DNA of 64,000 bases from a virus: IMG/VR virus record IMGVR_UViG_3300042471_000228, positions 28,522-92,521 of that record, one strand, 5' to 3'. The translations under genes and the position numbers were made by a program. The notes beneath the pieces are model-generated. The model had not been told where the DNA came from. It did not search any database and saw only the letters and a list, made by a program, of their open reading frames with translations. Positions 36,875 to 46,769 of this stretch are shown piece after piece. How positions within the stretch are numbered: the stretch's first letter is position 1; each line of letters starts with the position of its first letter.

Positions 36875-37888
36875 CTAATTATTCCAATACTTTTCTACAG
36901 TTTTTGTAACTTCCATCAAAACTGATTCATTTAAAGGATTCTTCATATACTCAACAACTTCTGCAATATTACGTCCTAGTAATGATCCGGTCTTTTTATC
37001 GTAGATCATACCATCAGCTTTTGCTGTAAATACTTTATAATAAATTGCATCTTTAACAATACACTTCAATTTCAAAGTCTCCATGTCAAGATTACAAGTA
37101 TCGATAAACTCTTGAGCAGCACGCTTAGCATTACGCTCAGCACCATCACCCATTACAAACTTATCCATCATATCATAGATAACATCAATAGGAGTTGACT
37201 TACGATAAGTAGCACCAGCAACGTCCACCAACTTACCTACATAGAATAACTTATTAGTATTCTTGTCAGAAAGTTTTTGAAGTTCTGCAAGAGCTTTGTT
37301 ACGAAGTTTCTTAAGCTCTGTTCTTGTAGAAGCTGTATCTTCGTATCTATCTAAATAGAATTTAGGAGCACGTGGTCTAGATTTTGCATCTTCATATGAC
37401 TTTGAAATAATACTAAAACCACCTGCTTCAATTGCAAATATTTTAATAAGATCATAAGGATCTTTTGTAGGATCAAGATTTACTGGAGTATTACCACAAC
37501 GCATTGTGATCTTTGACCAGAAGTCGTCATTATCCGGACGTAGTAATTTTACTTTATTCCAGAATTCCACATCGTCAGGATTAATAACATTTGCTGCAAG
37601 TTGTTTCTCTAACTCACATACAACGTTTCTGATTTCTCTAACTTTAGCTTCTTTTACTTCAGGATCCTTAATCAATTTGATCTCAGGAGCAAATTCATTA
37701 AGACCTGTAACATAACGCTTGATTCCGTTATGCTCAATACAAGCTAATTGTTCTTCGTGATAAACACCTTCAAATAGTGCTAGTCCATAATTTTGAAGAC
37801 CCATATTATCAACGGACTGATTGATGTAAGGTTTAACTGCAATAGGACCGCGTTTAGAGATCGGTTCCTGTACCATTGTGAAACTCAT
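36875..37888 (-). CDS. conserved protein downstream of the capsid gene, 337 aa
   Basis: The protein starts MSFTMVQEPISKRGPIAVK. It has an N-terminal beta/alpha region, a helical middle rich in Lys and Glu (EVKEAKVREIRNVVCELEKQ), and a C-terminal segment (LKCIVKDAIYYKVFTAKADG, DKKTGSLLGRN). It is preceded by the leader AAAAACCAACAAAATT and a TATATTTG box, just after the capsid-gene terminator. Its place immediately after the major capsid gene suggests a head-associated or accessory capsid protein, but no family function is known to me. Confidence 0.7.
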   Translation of the reverse strand: MSFTMVQEPISKRGPIAVKPYINQSVDNMGLQNYGLALFEGVYHEEQLACIEHNGIKRYVTGLNEFAPEIKLIKDPEVKEAKVREIRNVVCELEKQLAANVINPDDVEFWNKVKLLRPDNDDFWSKITMRCGNTPVNLDPTKDPYDLIKIFAIEAGGFSIISKSYEDAKSRPRAPKFYLDRYEDTASTRTELKKLRNKALAELQKLSDKNTNKLFYVGKLVDVAGATYRKSTPIDVIYDMMDKFVMGDGAERNAKRAAQEFIDTCNLDMETLKLKCIVKDAIYYKVFTAKADGMIYDKKTGSLLGRNIAEVVEYMKNPLNESVLMEVTKTVEKYWNN

Positions 37889-37913
37889 AATTTTGTTGGT
37901 TTTTTATGTTTGA

Positions 37914-37921
37914 CAAATATA
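37914..37921 (-). promoter_or_regulatory. candidate -7 box after the capsid terminator
   Basis: The minus strand reads TATATTTG, a perfect match to TAnnTTTG, 26 nt before the 337-aa gene. The expected -33 position falls inside the capsid terminator hairpin and shows no TTTG. Confidence 0.45.
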
Positions 37922-37951
37922 GTAAAAAAGGGGAGAGTTTTACCCCTCCCC
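37922..37951 (-). terminator. terminator after the major capsid gene
   Basis: The stem GGGGAG/CTCCCC pairs 37930-37935 with 37946-37951 and is followed on the minus strand by a run of six T. It follows the capsid gene directly. Confidence 0.75.
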
Positions 37952-37970
37952 CATTTTACATTTTTTAAGA

Positions 37971-39593
37971 TTAGAATGAACCTCCGGTGATCGGGTTACG
38001 CATAACAATCTTCAACACCTTGGTTGGGTCTTTAACCCAGATAGCAGGCATCATTTGAGTCATGAATACGCGATATCCATTGAATTGACCAGAAGACTGG
38101 AATCCTTGAGTACGTCCCATGTAATCCATGGTTCCGTTTTGGTACCACCACTTCAATTGATTATCCCAACCCAACTTCAACATATAGATGTTATCGTTAG
38201 TATTGTCAGTGATATCAAAGATAATGAAGTTATAAGAAGACAATGGGAAACCATCGATGATTGGGTTTTCAATGTCGTTAGTATGCAAGTTGTCGAACGC
38301 TGGGTTCAATACAAACTTAACGTTTGCCAAGAATGGGATAACGTAAGAAGTGTAAGCAAAACCGAAGTTCAAATCCATACCTTTACCAGTGATTGCACCG
38401 ATATCAGCAGCTTGGATCAACAAACCAGAATTGATTGCTTCTTTCTTAATAGCTTCGTTAACCATGCGCATACCACCCATACCAGTTTGTACGATCAATT
38501 GACGCTTAGGATCTGGTCCTTGGAAGTCAACTTTACCAGCATAGAAGTTATAGATTTCAGAACGGAACAAGTCCAAAGTGAAACCAGATTTGTTGTATAC
38601 ACGCTTGAAAGAGTTATCCAACTGTCTCCACAAACCGACAGACAAACGCAAATCGTCTGGACCATCTTGACGAACACGACCACCTTGTCCCCACATCAAG
38701 TAAGTCTCGATGTCAGATGCAACTTTGGTCAAGTGAGCTGCTTCCATAGCAGTCAAGAAAGTACGAGACAATGAACCGTTACCCATTGCACGCTTAACAT
38801 AATCCTTACCCATCTTAGATACCATAGTATCCATAGAAGTAATAGAAGGATCAGTAGTTTTATCAAAGTTTCTCCAGATCTCTACAACAGGAACAGTACC
38901 ATCAGCGTTCATACCACCTTTGATCATCAAGTCAGCACGAGATGAAACAGAATAGTGAACGTGAGCTTCAGCACCACCTACGAAGTTGTAGTATTCACGG
39001 AAACCAGATTGGATTTGAATGTCAGAGAAACGCTCTCCGTACTCACCACGTGCAGAACCTTTACGGAACAATTTGTCACCAGGTTGCAAATACAAAGTGG
39101 TGTCAATACCTGCTGTGTTGTCATTATTAACCAACTGAACAGTGTAGATAAATCCATCACCTGTTGGGATGATATCATCTACAGTGATGTACATTTCCAT
39201 TCCGTTGTACTTATCATAAGTGATAATATCACCATGACCGAACTCACGACGTGAGATCTTAACTTGGAATGTTGTACCATCAGTACCTACGTTAGTACCT
39301 TGAGTGGTTTCAACGGTGTCAATAACGTAAGGAAGATCTTGTACAACTGGTGTTTGCCACTTGTACTCTCCACGAGCGTTATCGACTGTGATTACGTTCT
39401 TTCCACCGAAGCTAGACATTTGATACAAAGGCATTTCTACTTTCTGAACCATTGCCCACAAGTCAACTGGTCCTAGATCCATAGGTTCTGCATTTCTCAA
39501 CATGTTAACCAAGTGGTAAGAATCTACGTGTGAACTAGCTGCGTAGTTGGTATCTCGTAGAAATATACCATTGTTTAAAACTGGAGTTGCCAT
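37971..39593 (-). CDS. major capsid protein, HK97-fold expected, 540 aa
   Basis: The protein starts MATPVLNNGIFLRDTNYAASSH. The regions VDLWAMVQKVEMPLY, YKWQTPVV, MNADGTVPVVEIWRNFDKT and YVIPFLANVKFVLNPAFDN fit a phage major capsid protein as I remember from large Bacteroidota phages; length is typical. Its codons end in C more often than its neighbours' (aac, ttc, atc), consistent with very high expression. It follows the acidic scaffold candidate, portal and terminase in the usual order, and ends at a strong terminator. The HK97 fold is expected from family, not proven here. Confidence 0.85.
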   Translation of the reverse strand: MATPVLNNGIFLRDTNYAASSHVDSYHLVNMLRNAEPMDLGPVDLWAMVQKVEMPLYQMSSFGGKNVITVDNARGEYKWQTPVVQDLPYVIDTVETTQGTNVGTDGTTFQVKISRREFGHGDIITYDKYNGMEMYITVDDIIPTGDGFIYTVQLVNNDNTAGIDTTLYLQPGDKLFRKGSARGEYGERFSDIQIQSGFREYYNFVGGAEAHVHYSVSSRADLMIKGGMNADGTVPVVEIWRNFDKTTDPSITSMDTMVSKMGKDYVKRAMGNGSLSRTFLTAMEAAHLTKVASDIETYLMWGQGGRVRQDGPDDLRLSVGLWRQLDNSFKRVYNKSGFTLDLFRSEIYNFYAGKVDFQGPDPKRQLIVQTGMGGMRMVNEAIKKEAINSGLLIQAADIGAITGKGMDLNFGFAYTSYVIPFLANVKFVLNPAFDNLHTNDIENPIIDGFPLSSYNFIIFDITDNTNDNIYMLKLGWDNQLKWWYQNGTMDYMGRTQGFQSSGQFNGYRVFMTQMMPAIWVKDPTKVLKIVMRNPITGGSF

Positions 39594-39614
39594 TTTTATT
39601 TATTTATATAAGGG

Positions 39615-40856
39615 TTATCTTTTAAAAAAGTTGTCGTTTCTTGGAATTCTACGTTGACGTGTTTCTTCGCGCTCCACTACAGGAGTACTAGATTGCATCT
39701 TCGCTTGTTCCGTTTTTAATTGTCTCACTGTTTTCTCTACAGTTTGTTGTTGACCTTGGTTTCTAATTTTACCTTTGTAACCATCTGGATCAGCTAACAA
39801 CCATAAAGCTTCAGCAATCAAATCGTGGCGAGGTTCAACATACTGATACTTCTCTAGCAAGTGACCTAACAAATTAGTAGGTCTTCCTGACATAGAGGGG
39901 TACTGAGGTTGAACCAAACCTGAATAAAGCATAGATTGTGTTTTCTTATCTAGCTTTACACCGTTTAACTCACCGGGTTGTAGTGTAGTGTAAACATTCT
40001 GCATATAGTGTTGTGCAGCTGCTTCTTGTTGCTTACGGATTTTCTCCTGTTGTGCAACTTTCTGAGCTACTACTTGCTCCTGCATTTTGTCCAACTTTGG
40101 TTTGAACTTCATAGCTTTCGCTTCAAGTTCACCTCTGTCTTTCCAACCTAAGATCTCTTCATCAATATCATCATCGTTTCCAAAGTTAGTTGCTCTCAAA
40201 TACTCACGTAGAATTACTTCTTGGTCACGCTCGTTTTTAGGATTCAACTCTCTATGTTCTTCAACCTCTGATAAGATCTTAAACAAACCTTTTAGATCCT
40301 GACCTCCATCTGATACATACTTTGCAGCATATAACAGTTCATCAGGAAGAGAGTCATAAAACTCTTGAGGAGTTTCTTGACGAATTCTGTTCTCAACTTC
40401 GTTAAAGTTTGCATCAAGCAACTCTTCAAAGTCTTTTACAGAATACTCTTCTAAAGGTTTGTCATCATCAAATGGTACAATTTTACCAGCTTCGATCATT
40501 TTATTGAAAACTTCTGCAAGTCCACTCTTTTCGATCTTTGGTCTACCTGCTGATTTCTCAACAGGAGCATCGTCTTTAGGACCAGAGAAGTCATCTTCAG
40601 GATCAGCTTCTTTGATGATAGCATCTACATCTACCTTTTTTTTCTTTGACTCATCGTCATCATCGTCTGAGTCGTTGTCAATAAATGATAGATCTGGTGA
40701 AGTTGAACTGAAGATATTTGGTTTAGCTTCAGTCTTCTTACCATCTCCATCAGGAAGCATCACGTTTTCTGCTCCCGGGGTTCCTAGAATTTCATCTAGG
40801 TTGATTTCTACTTCTTCTACAGAGGTAGAATCATTGTTTTGGTCTGTCGTACTCAT
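39615..40856 (-). CDS. probable scaffolding/head assembly protein, acidic, 413 aa
   Basis: The N-terminal 120 residues are extremely acidic with a poly-Asp run (NDSDDDDDESKKKK). The remainder is helical and Gln-rich with a coiled-coil stretch (KMQEQVVAQKVAQQEKIRKQ) and a basic C-terminus (RQRRIPRNDNFFKR). An acidic, coiled, basic-tailed protein between portal and major capsid is the classic profile of a scaffolding protein. The start is preceded by the AACCAAC leader and a TAATTTTG box in a 102-nt gap. No protease motif is seen in it. Confidence 0.7.
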   Translation of the reverse strand: MSTTDQNNDSTSVEEVEINLDEILGTPGAENVMLPDGDGKKTEAKPNIFSSTSPDLSFIDNDSDDDDDESKKKKVDVDAIIKEADPEDDFSGPKDDAPVEKSAGRPKIEKSGLAEVFNKMIEAGKIVPFDDDKPLEEYSVKDFEELLDANFNEVENRIRQETPQEFYDSLPDELLYAAKYVSDGGQDLKGLFKILSEVEEHRELNPKNERDQEVILREYLRATNFGNDDDIDEEILGWKDRGELEAKAMKFKPKLDKMQEQVVAQKVAQQEKIRKQQEAAAQHYMQNVYTTLQPGELNGVKLDKKTQSMLYSGLVQPQYPSMSGRPTNLLGHLLEKYQYVEPRHDLIAEALWLLADPDGYKGKIRNQGQQQTVEKTVRQLKTEQAKMQSSTPVVEREETRQRRIPRNDNFFKR

Positions 40857-40889
40857 AAAGTTGGTTTAGCTTTACATTAATAATATACA

Positions 40890-40897
40890 CAAAATTA
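40890..40897 (-). promoter_or_regulatory. candidate -7 box before the scaffold/capsid group
   Basis: The minus strand reads TAATTTTG, matching TAnnTTTG, 33 nt upstream of the scaffold candidate's ATG. It is preceded by AAAGTTTAAAGTTA, a sequence also found beside the promoter at 49.3 kb. No clear -33 TTTG. Confidence 0.45.
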
Positions 40898-40958
40898 TAA
40901 CTTTAAACTTTATAGATTAACCATATAAAAAAATTAATCTAGATACTATAGCTAAAAG

Positions 40959-43709
40959 TTATTTTTTCTTAGTTTTGTCACTGTCTTTTTTGTCGAATTT
41001 GTTCTTGTTTTCACGTGCAATCTGTAATTGAGTCTGTGCAATTTGCTGTTGAGTTGCTAATTTTTGCTGCTCAATGTTCATCTTATCACGATGTTCAGAT
41101 TGCTTAGTAATTTCTTTTTGTCTTTCAAAATTCATTGTTTGCTGATACTCATCAGAACTTTGAATTTGTTTAAGAGCATCCATATAATCTGACTGTTGAT
41201 TCTGATTCTGATCTTGCATAGCACCGTAACCAGCTGATCTAATCTGTGATTCAAGAATACGAGCTTCTCTATCTTTCTGATTTTCAGATGCTTCAAACTC
41301 CATTTTCTGACGTTGTTCTTCAGCTTTAGCTTGAAGTGCTTGTTCTTGCATTTGTTGTGCTTGTTGCATTTCAGCTTGTTTCTGTTCTTGCATTTTAACC
41401 TCAGCTTTCTTAAGAACATGTGATACTTCAGCAACCGATTCAGATTTAAGAACATTACCTAGATCATATATAGATGCACCAGTAGTGTTATTCTGAATAG
41501 CCATTTGCTTTAACTGTTCTAGGATAGCACGTTGATTTGCTTTAGTAGCTACAAATATATTTAGATCTCTAAGTAGTAGATCTGTTCCGTTAATCTCAAA
41601 GTTAGTACGTTCGTCCTCAGTGATCATATACTGCAAACGACTTGATGGTTTTGTAGAATGATAGAACTGTGCTAGGTCTGTGCGCATCTGATGCACGCGC
41701 GGCATTAAATAATCACAGTGTTGAATGAAGTAAGTCTCAGTTTGTGCATATGATGCATTGATAGACTGTTCTATACCAGTAGCTGTTTGCTGACCAATCT
41801 GTTGACCTAGACGCTGTGGGGTAATACCAATTACTTCAAATGCTTGCATCTTAAAGTAATTAGCTAACTGAATACGTGACATCAAACGATTAGTCTGATC
41901 TAGATCTAGTTTTTGATAGTGTTGAAACGCAAGTGCATTTTCTGTATTAGTAATTGATGTATCTAAAGGTAGCATCTGGAAGTTCTTCATAGCAACATAA
42001 GCTTTCGCTAAGTTGTTCTTACCCCAGTCCTCACCTAGAGAATGTTTCGGTAATGCATTCTGATCAAGCATGATTACAGTACCTAATTCATCTACTAAGA
42101 TATCAGCAATCTGATTATTTACAATGTTGTAACCAATTTGGAAAGGTTTCATCAAGTCTACCAAAGATACAGATCTTGTATTTCTATCTGAGAATACAGA
42201 ACCTTCTACAGGTAGTTTACATCCATATAGAGATGACTCTCCTTTAAATTGGAATTTAAGAGGTTTGATATTATTCTGATTAACACCTAAGTAGATAGGA
42301 TTAATACCACCTGGATTATTACTACCCCAGAATGTAGGTCTGTTTGGTCCGATCTTTACACCACCCCACACTTCATTAATCCAGATCCAGTCAATGTGCT
42401 CACCGAAGATCAAGTTATCCTTAGTCTTATTTTTAATAAGTGCTGTATCATACTGAGGTTTATCAGTTACCTTATATGACTCATCTACAATGTCTTGCAT
42501 TACATCACCATTATCATTGATCTTGGTAAGATGTCCTACTTTACGTTGTGACTTCCAATATGCTGTGGTAACACGAAGCATATTAGACATACCCATATCA
42601 AAGTAGTCTTCATCTTGTGTCATAATCCAGTTTACAATATCACCACCATATGCAGTGTTGTCCCACATAGATGTGAACTGACGATACCCTAATGATGGTA
42701 AGTTAGTATTCCATTCATAGGATTTAGTAGCATCATAGTAGCTACCATCGTTTTGGTAACCTTGAATAGGATAACCAGCAGATCTAACTGGATAAATAAG
42801 TTCTAATGATTCTAACTGATCTTCAGTCATTAACCATCCGTATTTATCAATGACGTCTGCAACAGTCATCATATCAAATTTACCAACCCATTGACCTTGA
42901 GATATATAGCGATTGTCTGGTGACTTCTGATAGAATGTAAGAACAGGATTCCATAATTCTACATCATAGTCATCTTCCATCATCTTGAAGTGCCAGAACT
43001 CACGGTCTGTAATCAACATATCACGGAATGCACGCTCCTCTAACTCATCTATTTTAAAGCGATCAACATCAACTTTATGCTGATGTTCTGCCCATTGCTC
43101 AACCATACTCTTGTAACTCTTTGAGAAAAAGTCTTGAATTTCTGGTAAAGTCTTTAATTTCTCTGGTGCCATTGCTTGTTGAAATTCCTCAGAATCTTGA
43201 GGATATCCCATTTCAGCAAGCTTCATCATCATCTCTTGCTGTGCATTAAATAGAAGAACTTCTTCTACCTGAGCACGTTTTTGTTCCATCATCTCGTTAT
43301 AAGAGATGTCATCTACACCCGAGTAACTAACTCGAGTATTACGTTTAGCAAACTCAGAAACTAATGTATTTATTACATTAGGAATAATAGGATAGAATTT
43401 TAATTCTAGTGCTGATACGTCGTCTTGTGTAAGAGTTTCAATGAGATCTGCATACTCATTATCTTGTTCGACAATGTAGTCACCACGATCTATGATACCT
43501 TTTGCCAGTTTGTAGTTCTTCATCAAACGACGCGCGTTGCGACGAATTTGTTTCAAACCTTCCCATTCTAACCAGTCTAGATTCCACGCTGTCCAGTCAT
43601 TATCTTTCTTCGCTCTTGGAATAAACTGAATAGGTTGATTAAGGGTACCCATTCGGTTAGTTTCCGCTTTCGCACCGTTTTTTAATTGTATTGCGTTATA
43701 GACTTGCAT
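40959..43709 (-). CDS. portal protein, 916 aa
   Basis: The protein lies 1 nt after the terminase gene and before the scaffold and capsid genes. It begins MQVYNAIQLKNGAKAET. The segments NDWTAWNLDWLEWEGLKQI, PIIPNVINTLVSEFAKRNTR and FKMQAFEVIGITPQRLGQQI, then GIEQSINASYAQTETYF, fit portal proteins of crAss-like and large Bacteroidota phages. From about residue 750 to the end it is a Gln/Glu/Lys-rich coiled coil ending KKDSDKTKKK. It would form the dodecameric ring at the capsid vertex for packaging and ejection (family role). Confidence 0.85.
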   Translation of the reverse strand: MQVYNAIQLKNGAKAETNRMGTLNQPIQFIPRAKKDNDWTAWNLDWLEWEGLKQIRRNARRLMKNYKLAKGIIDRGDYIVEQDNEYADLIETLTQDDVSALELKFYPIIPNVINTLVSEFAKRNTRVSYSGVDDISYNEMMEQKRAQVEEVLLFNAQQEMMMKLAEMGYPQDSEEFQQAMAPEKLKTLPEIQDFFSKSYKSMVEQWAEHQHKVDVDRFKIDELEERAFRDMLITDREFWHFKMMEDDYDVELWNPVLTFYQKSPDNRYISQGQWVGKFDMMTVADVIDKYGWLMTEDQLESLELIYPVRSAGYPIQGYQNDGSYYDATKSYEWNTNLPSLGYRQFTSMWDNTAYGGDIVNWIMTQDEDYFDMGMSNMLRVTTAYWKSQRKVGHLTKINDNGDVMQDIVDESYKVTDKPQYDTALIKNKTKDNLIFGEHIDWIWINEVWGGVKIGPNRPTFWGSNNPGGINPIYLGVNQNNIKPLKFQFKGESSLYGCKLPVEGSVFSDRNTRSVSLVDLMKPFQIGYNIVNNQIADILVDELGTVIMLDQNALPKHSLGEDWGKNNLAKAYVAMKNFQMLPLDTSITNTENALAFQHYQKLDLDQTNRLMSRIQLANYFKMQAFEVIGITPQRLGQQIGQQTATGIEQSINASYAQTETYFIQHCDYLMPRVHQMRTDLAQFYHSTKPSSRLQYMITEDERTNFEINGTDLLLRDLNIFVATKANQRAILEQLKQMAIQNNTTGASIYDLGNVLKSESVAEVSHVLKKAEVKMQEQKQAEMQQAQQMQEQALQAKAEEQRQKMEFEASENQKDREARILESQIRSAGYGAMQDQNQNQQSDYMDALKQIQSSDEYQQTMNFERQKEITKQSEHRDKMNIEQQKLATQQQIAQTQLQIARENKNKFDKKDSDKTKKK

Positions 43710-43710
43710 C

Positions 43711-45918
43711 TTATTTTAAATTTCTAAAAGGTTGTTTAGGTATTTTCATACTAAATGCTGAACCATGCGATCCGATGTGACGGAATGGGCTCATATTCAA
43801 TTTACTGAAATTATCTCGCTTATCCAACTTTTTCACCTTATCTGTCTCCTCATAACGCTTTTTATAACCGCGATTTGCTTGTTGAACTTTTGCAAAAGCA
43901 ATAAGTGCTGCAAATGAAACAAGTCTATCGACGTTTAATCCTTCTTGATATGCTGCCATTTCAGTAAGCAACATAGAATCTGGTATACGTTCTACCCCAT
44001 ATATAGTTTTTACAACCTCACCATCTGGTTTAACTTCTTGATCTAATTCTTCTTTTAAGAAGTCAATAGCATAACTTAGCATATGACTCTTAAATAGTGT
44101 ACCTGTGTTTTTCCACCCGTATTCTTGGAATACATTAGCATTAGCACCTAGATCCTTTAAGAATAATATCTGAGATCTTTGAACTAAATACTTTTGTTTC
44201 TTCCTATAGATCATATGATTAATAAATTGGGAGATATTACTCTCCACAATTGTCCAGGCGTTATACCATTCTATAATCATCTCTAGGCGCTCATGTGTCT
44301 TATTGATATCATCAAATCGACCACACCATGCGGCTACAATCTTATCACGCTCTATAAAAGTCTCTACCTTTTCACCATCATTACGGGTTACCTCTACTGC
44401 AGTTTTGTATACATATATAGAACATAGAGATTCTGATGTAGTTGTCTTACCTTCACCTACGGGGTCAATAGATGCATAGTACATCCCAAACTCCGGATTC
44501 TTAACAGGTCTCTCATAGCATACAAACACACCTGTTTTATCTTCCTGCTTCTTATCCACCGGGAATGTCATAATTGGTAGTTTAGATGTAGGTTTAACAT
44601 CCACATCTCCTTTCTCATCTCTGTAGATATCTAGATATTCTGTAGGATATGTCTTATCTTCTATCCTACGCATCTGTGCACCAATTAAATTTAGAGGAAA
44701 GATTGATACCTTTCTATAAGCAAATGCTTCTTCGATATTTCTAGGATGCTGAGAAATACGTAACTGATACTGTTCCGGACTAAGATCTTTCTTCCACTTC
44801 TCAAATTGTTCATCTAACGCTTTAAGAGCTTCTTCTACTAAAGAATTACCAAACTCATCAATGAATGGTGGCATCGACCACTGCTCAGGAATAAATAATC
44901 CTGATTTACCTATAGTACCTTTTGAGTCTATAAGATTTGTTTCTACTGCATATATATCATTTGGTTCTGGTCTAAGTGTCATCTCTTTTAGAGGTTCGCA
45001 CTGATCCAAGTCACCCACAGATCCTGCTGCAATGAACATACCTGTAGTTACAAAACCTGATCGCATCGCAGGACGGATATACTCAAATGTTGTATCCATC
45101 TTAGGAGCAATACCAGCTTCCTCGTGGAAGAAGTACTTACAAGGTCCACCGACTCCATTTGTAGGATCTTTTTCAAATGACATACCTTGTAGTACACCTT
45201 TAAGACCTACTTCTGTTTTACGTTTTTGAGTACCTTGTACAATCTCAATCTTTTGTTGCCATAGTAATACTTTACCAGGATTCATCGGACGATACCATGC
45301 AGTATGTTTATTTAAGAATGCTTCGTACTCATTTAAGAATTTCCAAGAACCTTTATCATTGATGTAGTCTTTAAGACTAGCACCAACCTTTAGAGTGATA
45401 CCTTCTTCAAACCAGATCTGATTAATCATTTTACCCATGTGGTAGTATGATGAAGCTATCTGACGTTTCTTAAGTATAGAACTATGTTTATAGTGTAACT
45501 CTGCTAATAGTTCGTACAGTGCCATATGGTACTGTGCGTCGCGCACGTCCGCGAAACCAAACCTTTGAATCTCTTTATTGAAGATAGGTAAGAAGTTCAA
45601 CCACATATAGTAATCTCTTGGTAGGTACCAAGTATTACCAGCATTTTTATAGATTGTACCATATCGGCACTTATTCTTTTCGTGATCCCAATATATTCTA
45701 TAGTCTTTACTTCCTTGAGGTGATGTGCAGTAAACACCGTTCTTATTAAACAATCTAGCTTGTTCATTAAATAGAAAACTGGTATCATCAAAGTTATACT
45801 GACCTGGTTCCTTAAATATAGATAATACAAAATCAGTATACTCTTCTCTTGTAGTAAAGGATGTTGTAGTCCAGGTACCGTTATCCCAGGTAGGTATGTC
45901 TATAAAACTAGTATTCAT
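43711..45918 (-). CDS. terL: terminase large subunit, 735 aa
   Basis: The protein cleaves and pumps phage DNA into the capsid. An N-terminal ATPase region has a degenerate Walker A (KRQIASS, residues 151-157, where RQxGKT/S is expected) and a Walker B-like segment with Glu266-Glu267 (YFFHEEAG). A nuclease domain follows: Asp485 (ASIDPVGEG), Glu559 (TIVESN) and Asp664 (NVDRLVSFA) or Asp647. The missing Walker A lysine may be a family trait rather than inactivation. It overlaps the PhoH gene's end by 11 nt and is followed after 1 nt by the portal gene. Length is normal for crAss-like terminases. Confidence 0.88.
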   Translation of the reverse strand: MNTSFIDIPTWDNGTWTTTSFTTREEYTDFVLSIFKEPGQYNFDDTSFLFNEQARLFNKNGVYCTSPQGSKDYRIYWDHEKNKCRYGTIYKNAGNTWYLPRDYYMWLNFLPIFNKEIQRFGFADVRDAQYHMALYELLAELHYKHSSILKKRQIASSYYHMGKMINQIWFEEGITLKVGASLKDYINDKGSWKFLNEYEAFLNKHTAWYRPMNPGKVLLWQQKIEIVQGTQKRKTEVGLKGVLQGMSFEKDPTNGVGGPCKYFFHEEAGIAPKMDTTFEYIRPAMRSGFVTTGMFIAAGSVGDLDQCEPLKEMTLRPEPNDIYAVETNLIDSKGTIGKSGLFIPEQWSMPPFIDEFGNSLVEEALKALDEQFEKWKKDLSPEQYQLRISQHPRNIEEAFAYRKVSIFPLNLIGAQMRRIEDKTYPTEYLDIYRDEKGDVDVKPTSKLPIMTFPVDKKQEDKTGVFVCYERPVKNPEFGMYYASIDPVGEGKTTTSESLCSIYVYKTAVEVTRNDGEKVETFIERDKIVAAWCGRFDDINKTHERLEMIIEWYNAWTIVESNISQFINHMIYRKKQKYLVQRSQILFLKDLGANANVFQEYGWKNTGTLFKSHMLSYAIDFLKEELDQEVKPDGEVVKTIYGVERIPDSMLLTEMAAYQEGLNVDRLVSFAALIAFAKVQQANRGYKKRYEETDKVKKLDKRDNFSKLNMSPFRHIGSHGSAFSMKIPKQPFRNLK

Positions 45919-46570
45919 TCAATAATCTTAGGATCTCATTCAATGATTCGTGTCTATGATTATCATGTAGAACAATTTTATTTACCCATTGTGACTTATC
46001 TAACTTTGCTATATCGTGAATAGCTGAATCATTTTTAAACTTTAAATCTATCTGTTGAGAATCACCTGTAAAAATCATAGTAGCATTTTTACCAAGACGA
46101 CCTATACACATTTGCAATTGTGCTTTAGTTAAGTTCTGAAACTCATCTATAATACACACGCAGTCTTCAAAGGTTCTACCTCTAAAGTGTGTAAGTGATA
46201 CCAACTCTAGCGCTTCATTCTCTTCTAACTTAGTAAGAATCTCTGGTTTGTTATAGACCTTACGGATGTTAGACTTAATAGGAACTAACCACGGTTCCAT
46301 TTTTTCTTTCTCAGAACCTGGTAAGAAACCATTATCTTCAGTAGAAACAGTTGGTCTTGTAATAACAATCTTATTAACTTTACGCTTAAACAACATATCT
46401 AATGCTATCTGTACAGCTAAGAGAGTTTTACCAGATCCTGCTTGACCTATTAAAAAGTTAAACGGTCTTTGTAAGATTAACTCTTTAGCACGTTTTTGTT
46501 CTTCAGAAAGAGTCAACGAAAAATTAATTTCTCCTTTTGGTGGAGTCTTCTCAATGTTTTGCTTTGCCAT
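45908..46570 (-). CDS. phoH: PhoH-like ATPase, 220 aa
   Basis: The protein has a perfect Walker A, GQAGSGKT (42-49), followed by ITRPTV, the PhoH motif ENGFLPGSEKEKMEPWL, a Walker B CIIDEFQN, and the sensor segment IFTGDSQQID. This order is diagnostic of PhoH-family P-loop ATPases, RNA-associated helicase-like proteins common in phages. It lies 11 nt overlapping the terminase start and 20 nt overlapping the end of the 72-aa gene. Its role in phages is unsettled; RNA handling or host metabolic takeover are usual suggestions. Confidence 0.9.
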   Translation of the reverse strand: MAKQNIEKTPPKGEINFSLTLSEEQKRAKELILQRPFNFLIGQAGSGKTLLAVQIALDMLFKRKVNKIVITRPTVSTEDNGFLPGSEKEKMEPWLVPIKSNIRKVYNKPEILTKLEENEALELVSLTHFRGRTFEDCVCIIDEFQNLTKAQLQMCIGRLGKNATMIFTGDSQQIDLKFKNDSAIHDIAKLDKSQWVNKIVLHDNHRHESLNEILRLLNEY

Positions 46571-46769
46571 CTTCTATCCTTTTAATCAAAGATACGACAT
46601 CTTTATGAGAACTCGGCAAAGAAGCATCATTCATAAACTCAGCAACCTTATCTCTTGGTATCGCTAACCACTCTTTTCTGAACTCATTATAGTACAAAAA
46701 GAAATCTGATAAATTACATTTGATCATATGCGAGTCCTTGTCCACCTCTAACGTGGCTTGTTTGTTCAT
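46551..46769 (-). CDS. small hypothetical protein upstream of phoH, 72 aa
   Basis: I set the start at ATG 46769 (MNKQATLEVDKDSHM). Longer versions overlap the previous gene by nearly 190 nt and are unlikely. An even shorter start at 46727 (MIKCNLSDFFLYYNEF) would reduce the overlap with the 172-aa gene from 56 to 14 nt and is a real alternative. The protein is charged and helical (REWLAIPRDKVAEF style segment EWLAIPRDKVAEFM). It overlaps phoH by 20 nt. No family recognised. Confidence 0.55.
   Translation of the reverse strand: MNKQATLEVDKDSHMIKCNLSDFFLYYNEFRKEWLAIPRDKVAEFMNDASLPSSHKDVVSLIKRIEDGKAKH

Noticed and set aside
38055-38774. 239-codon open frame on the plus strand inside the capsid gene
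   Set aside because: It is antisense to a well-supported highly expressed gene; the composition is that of a shadow frame, and no leader element or promoter precedes it.
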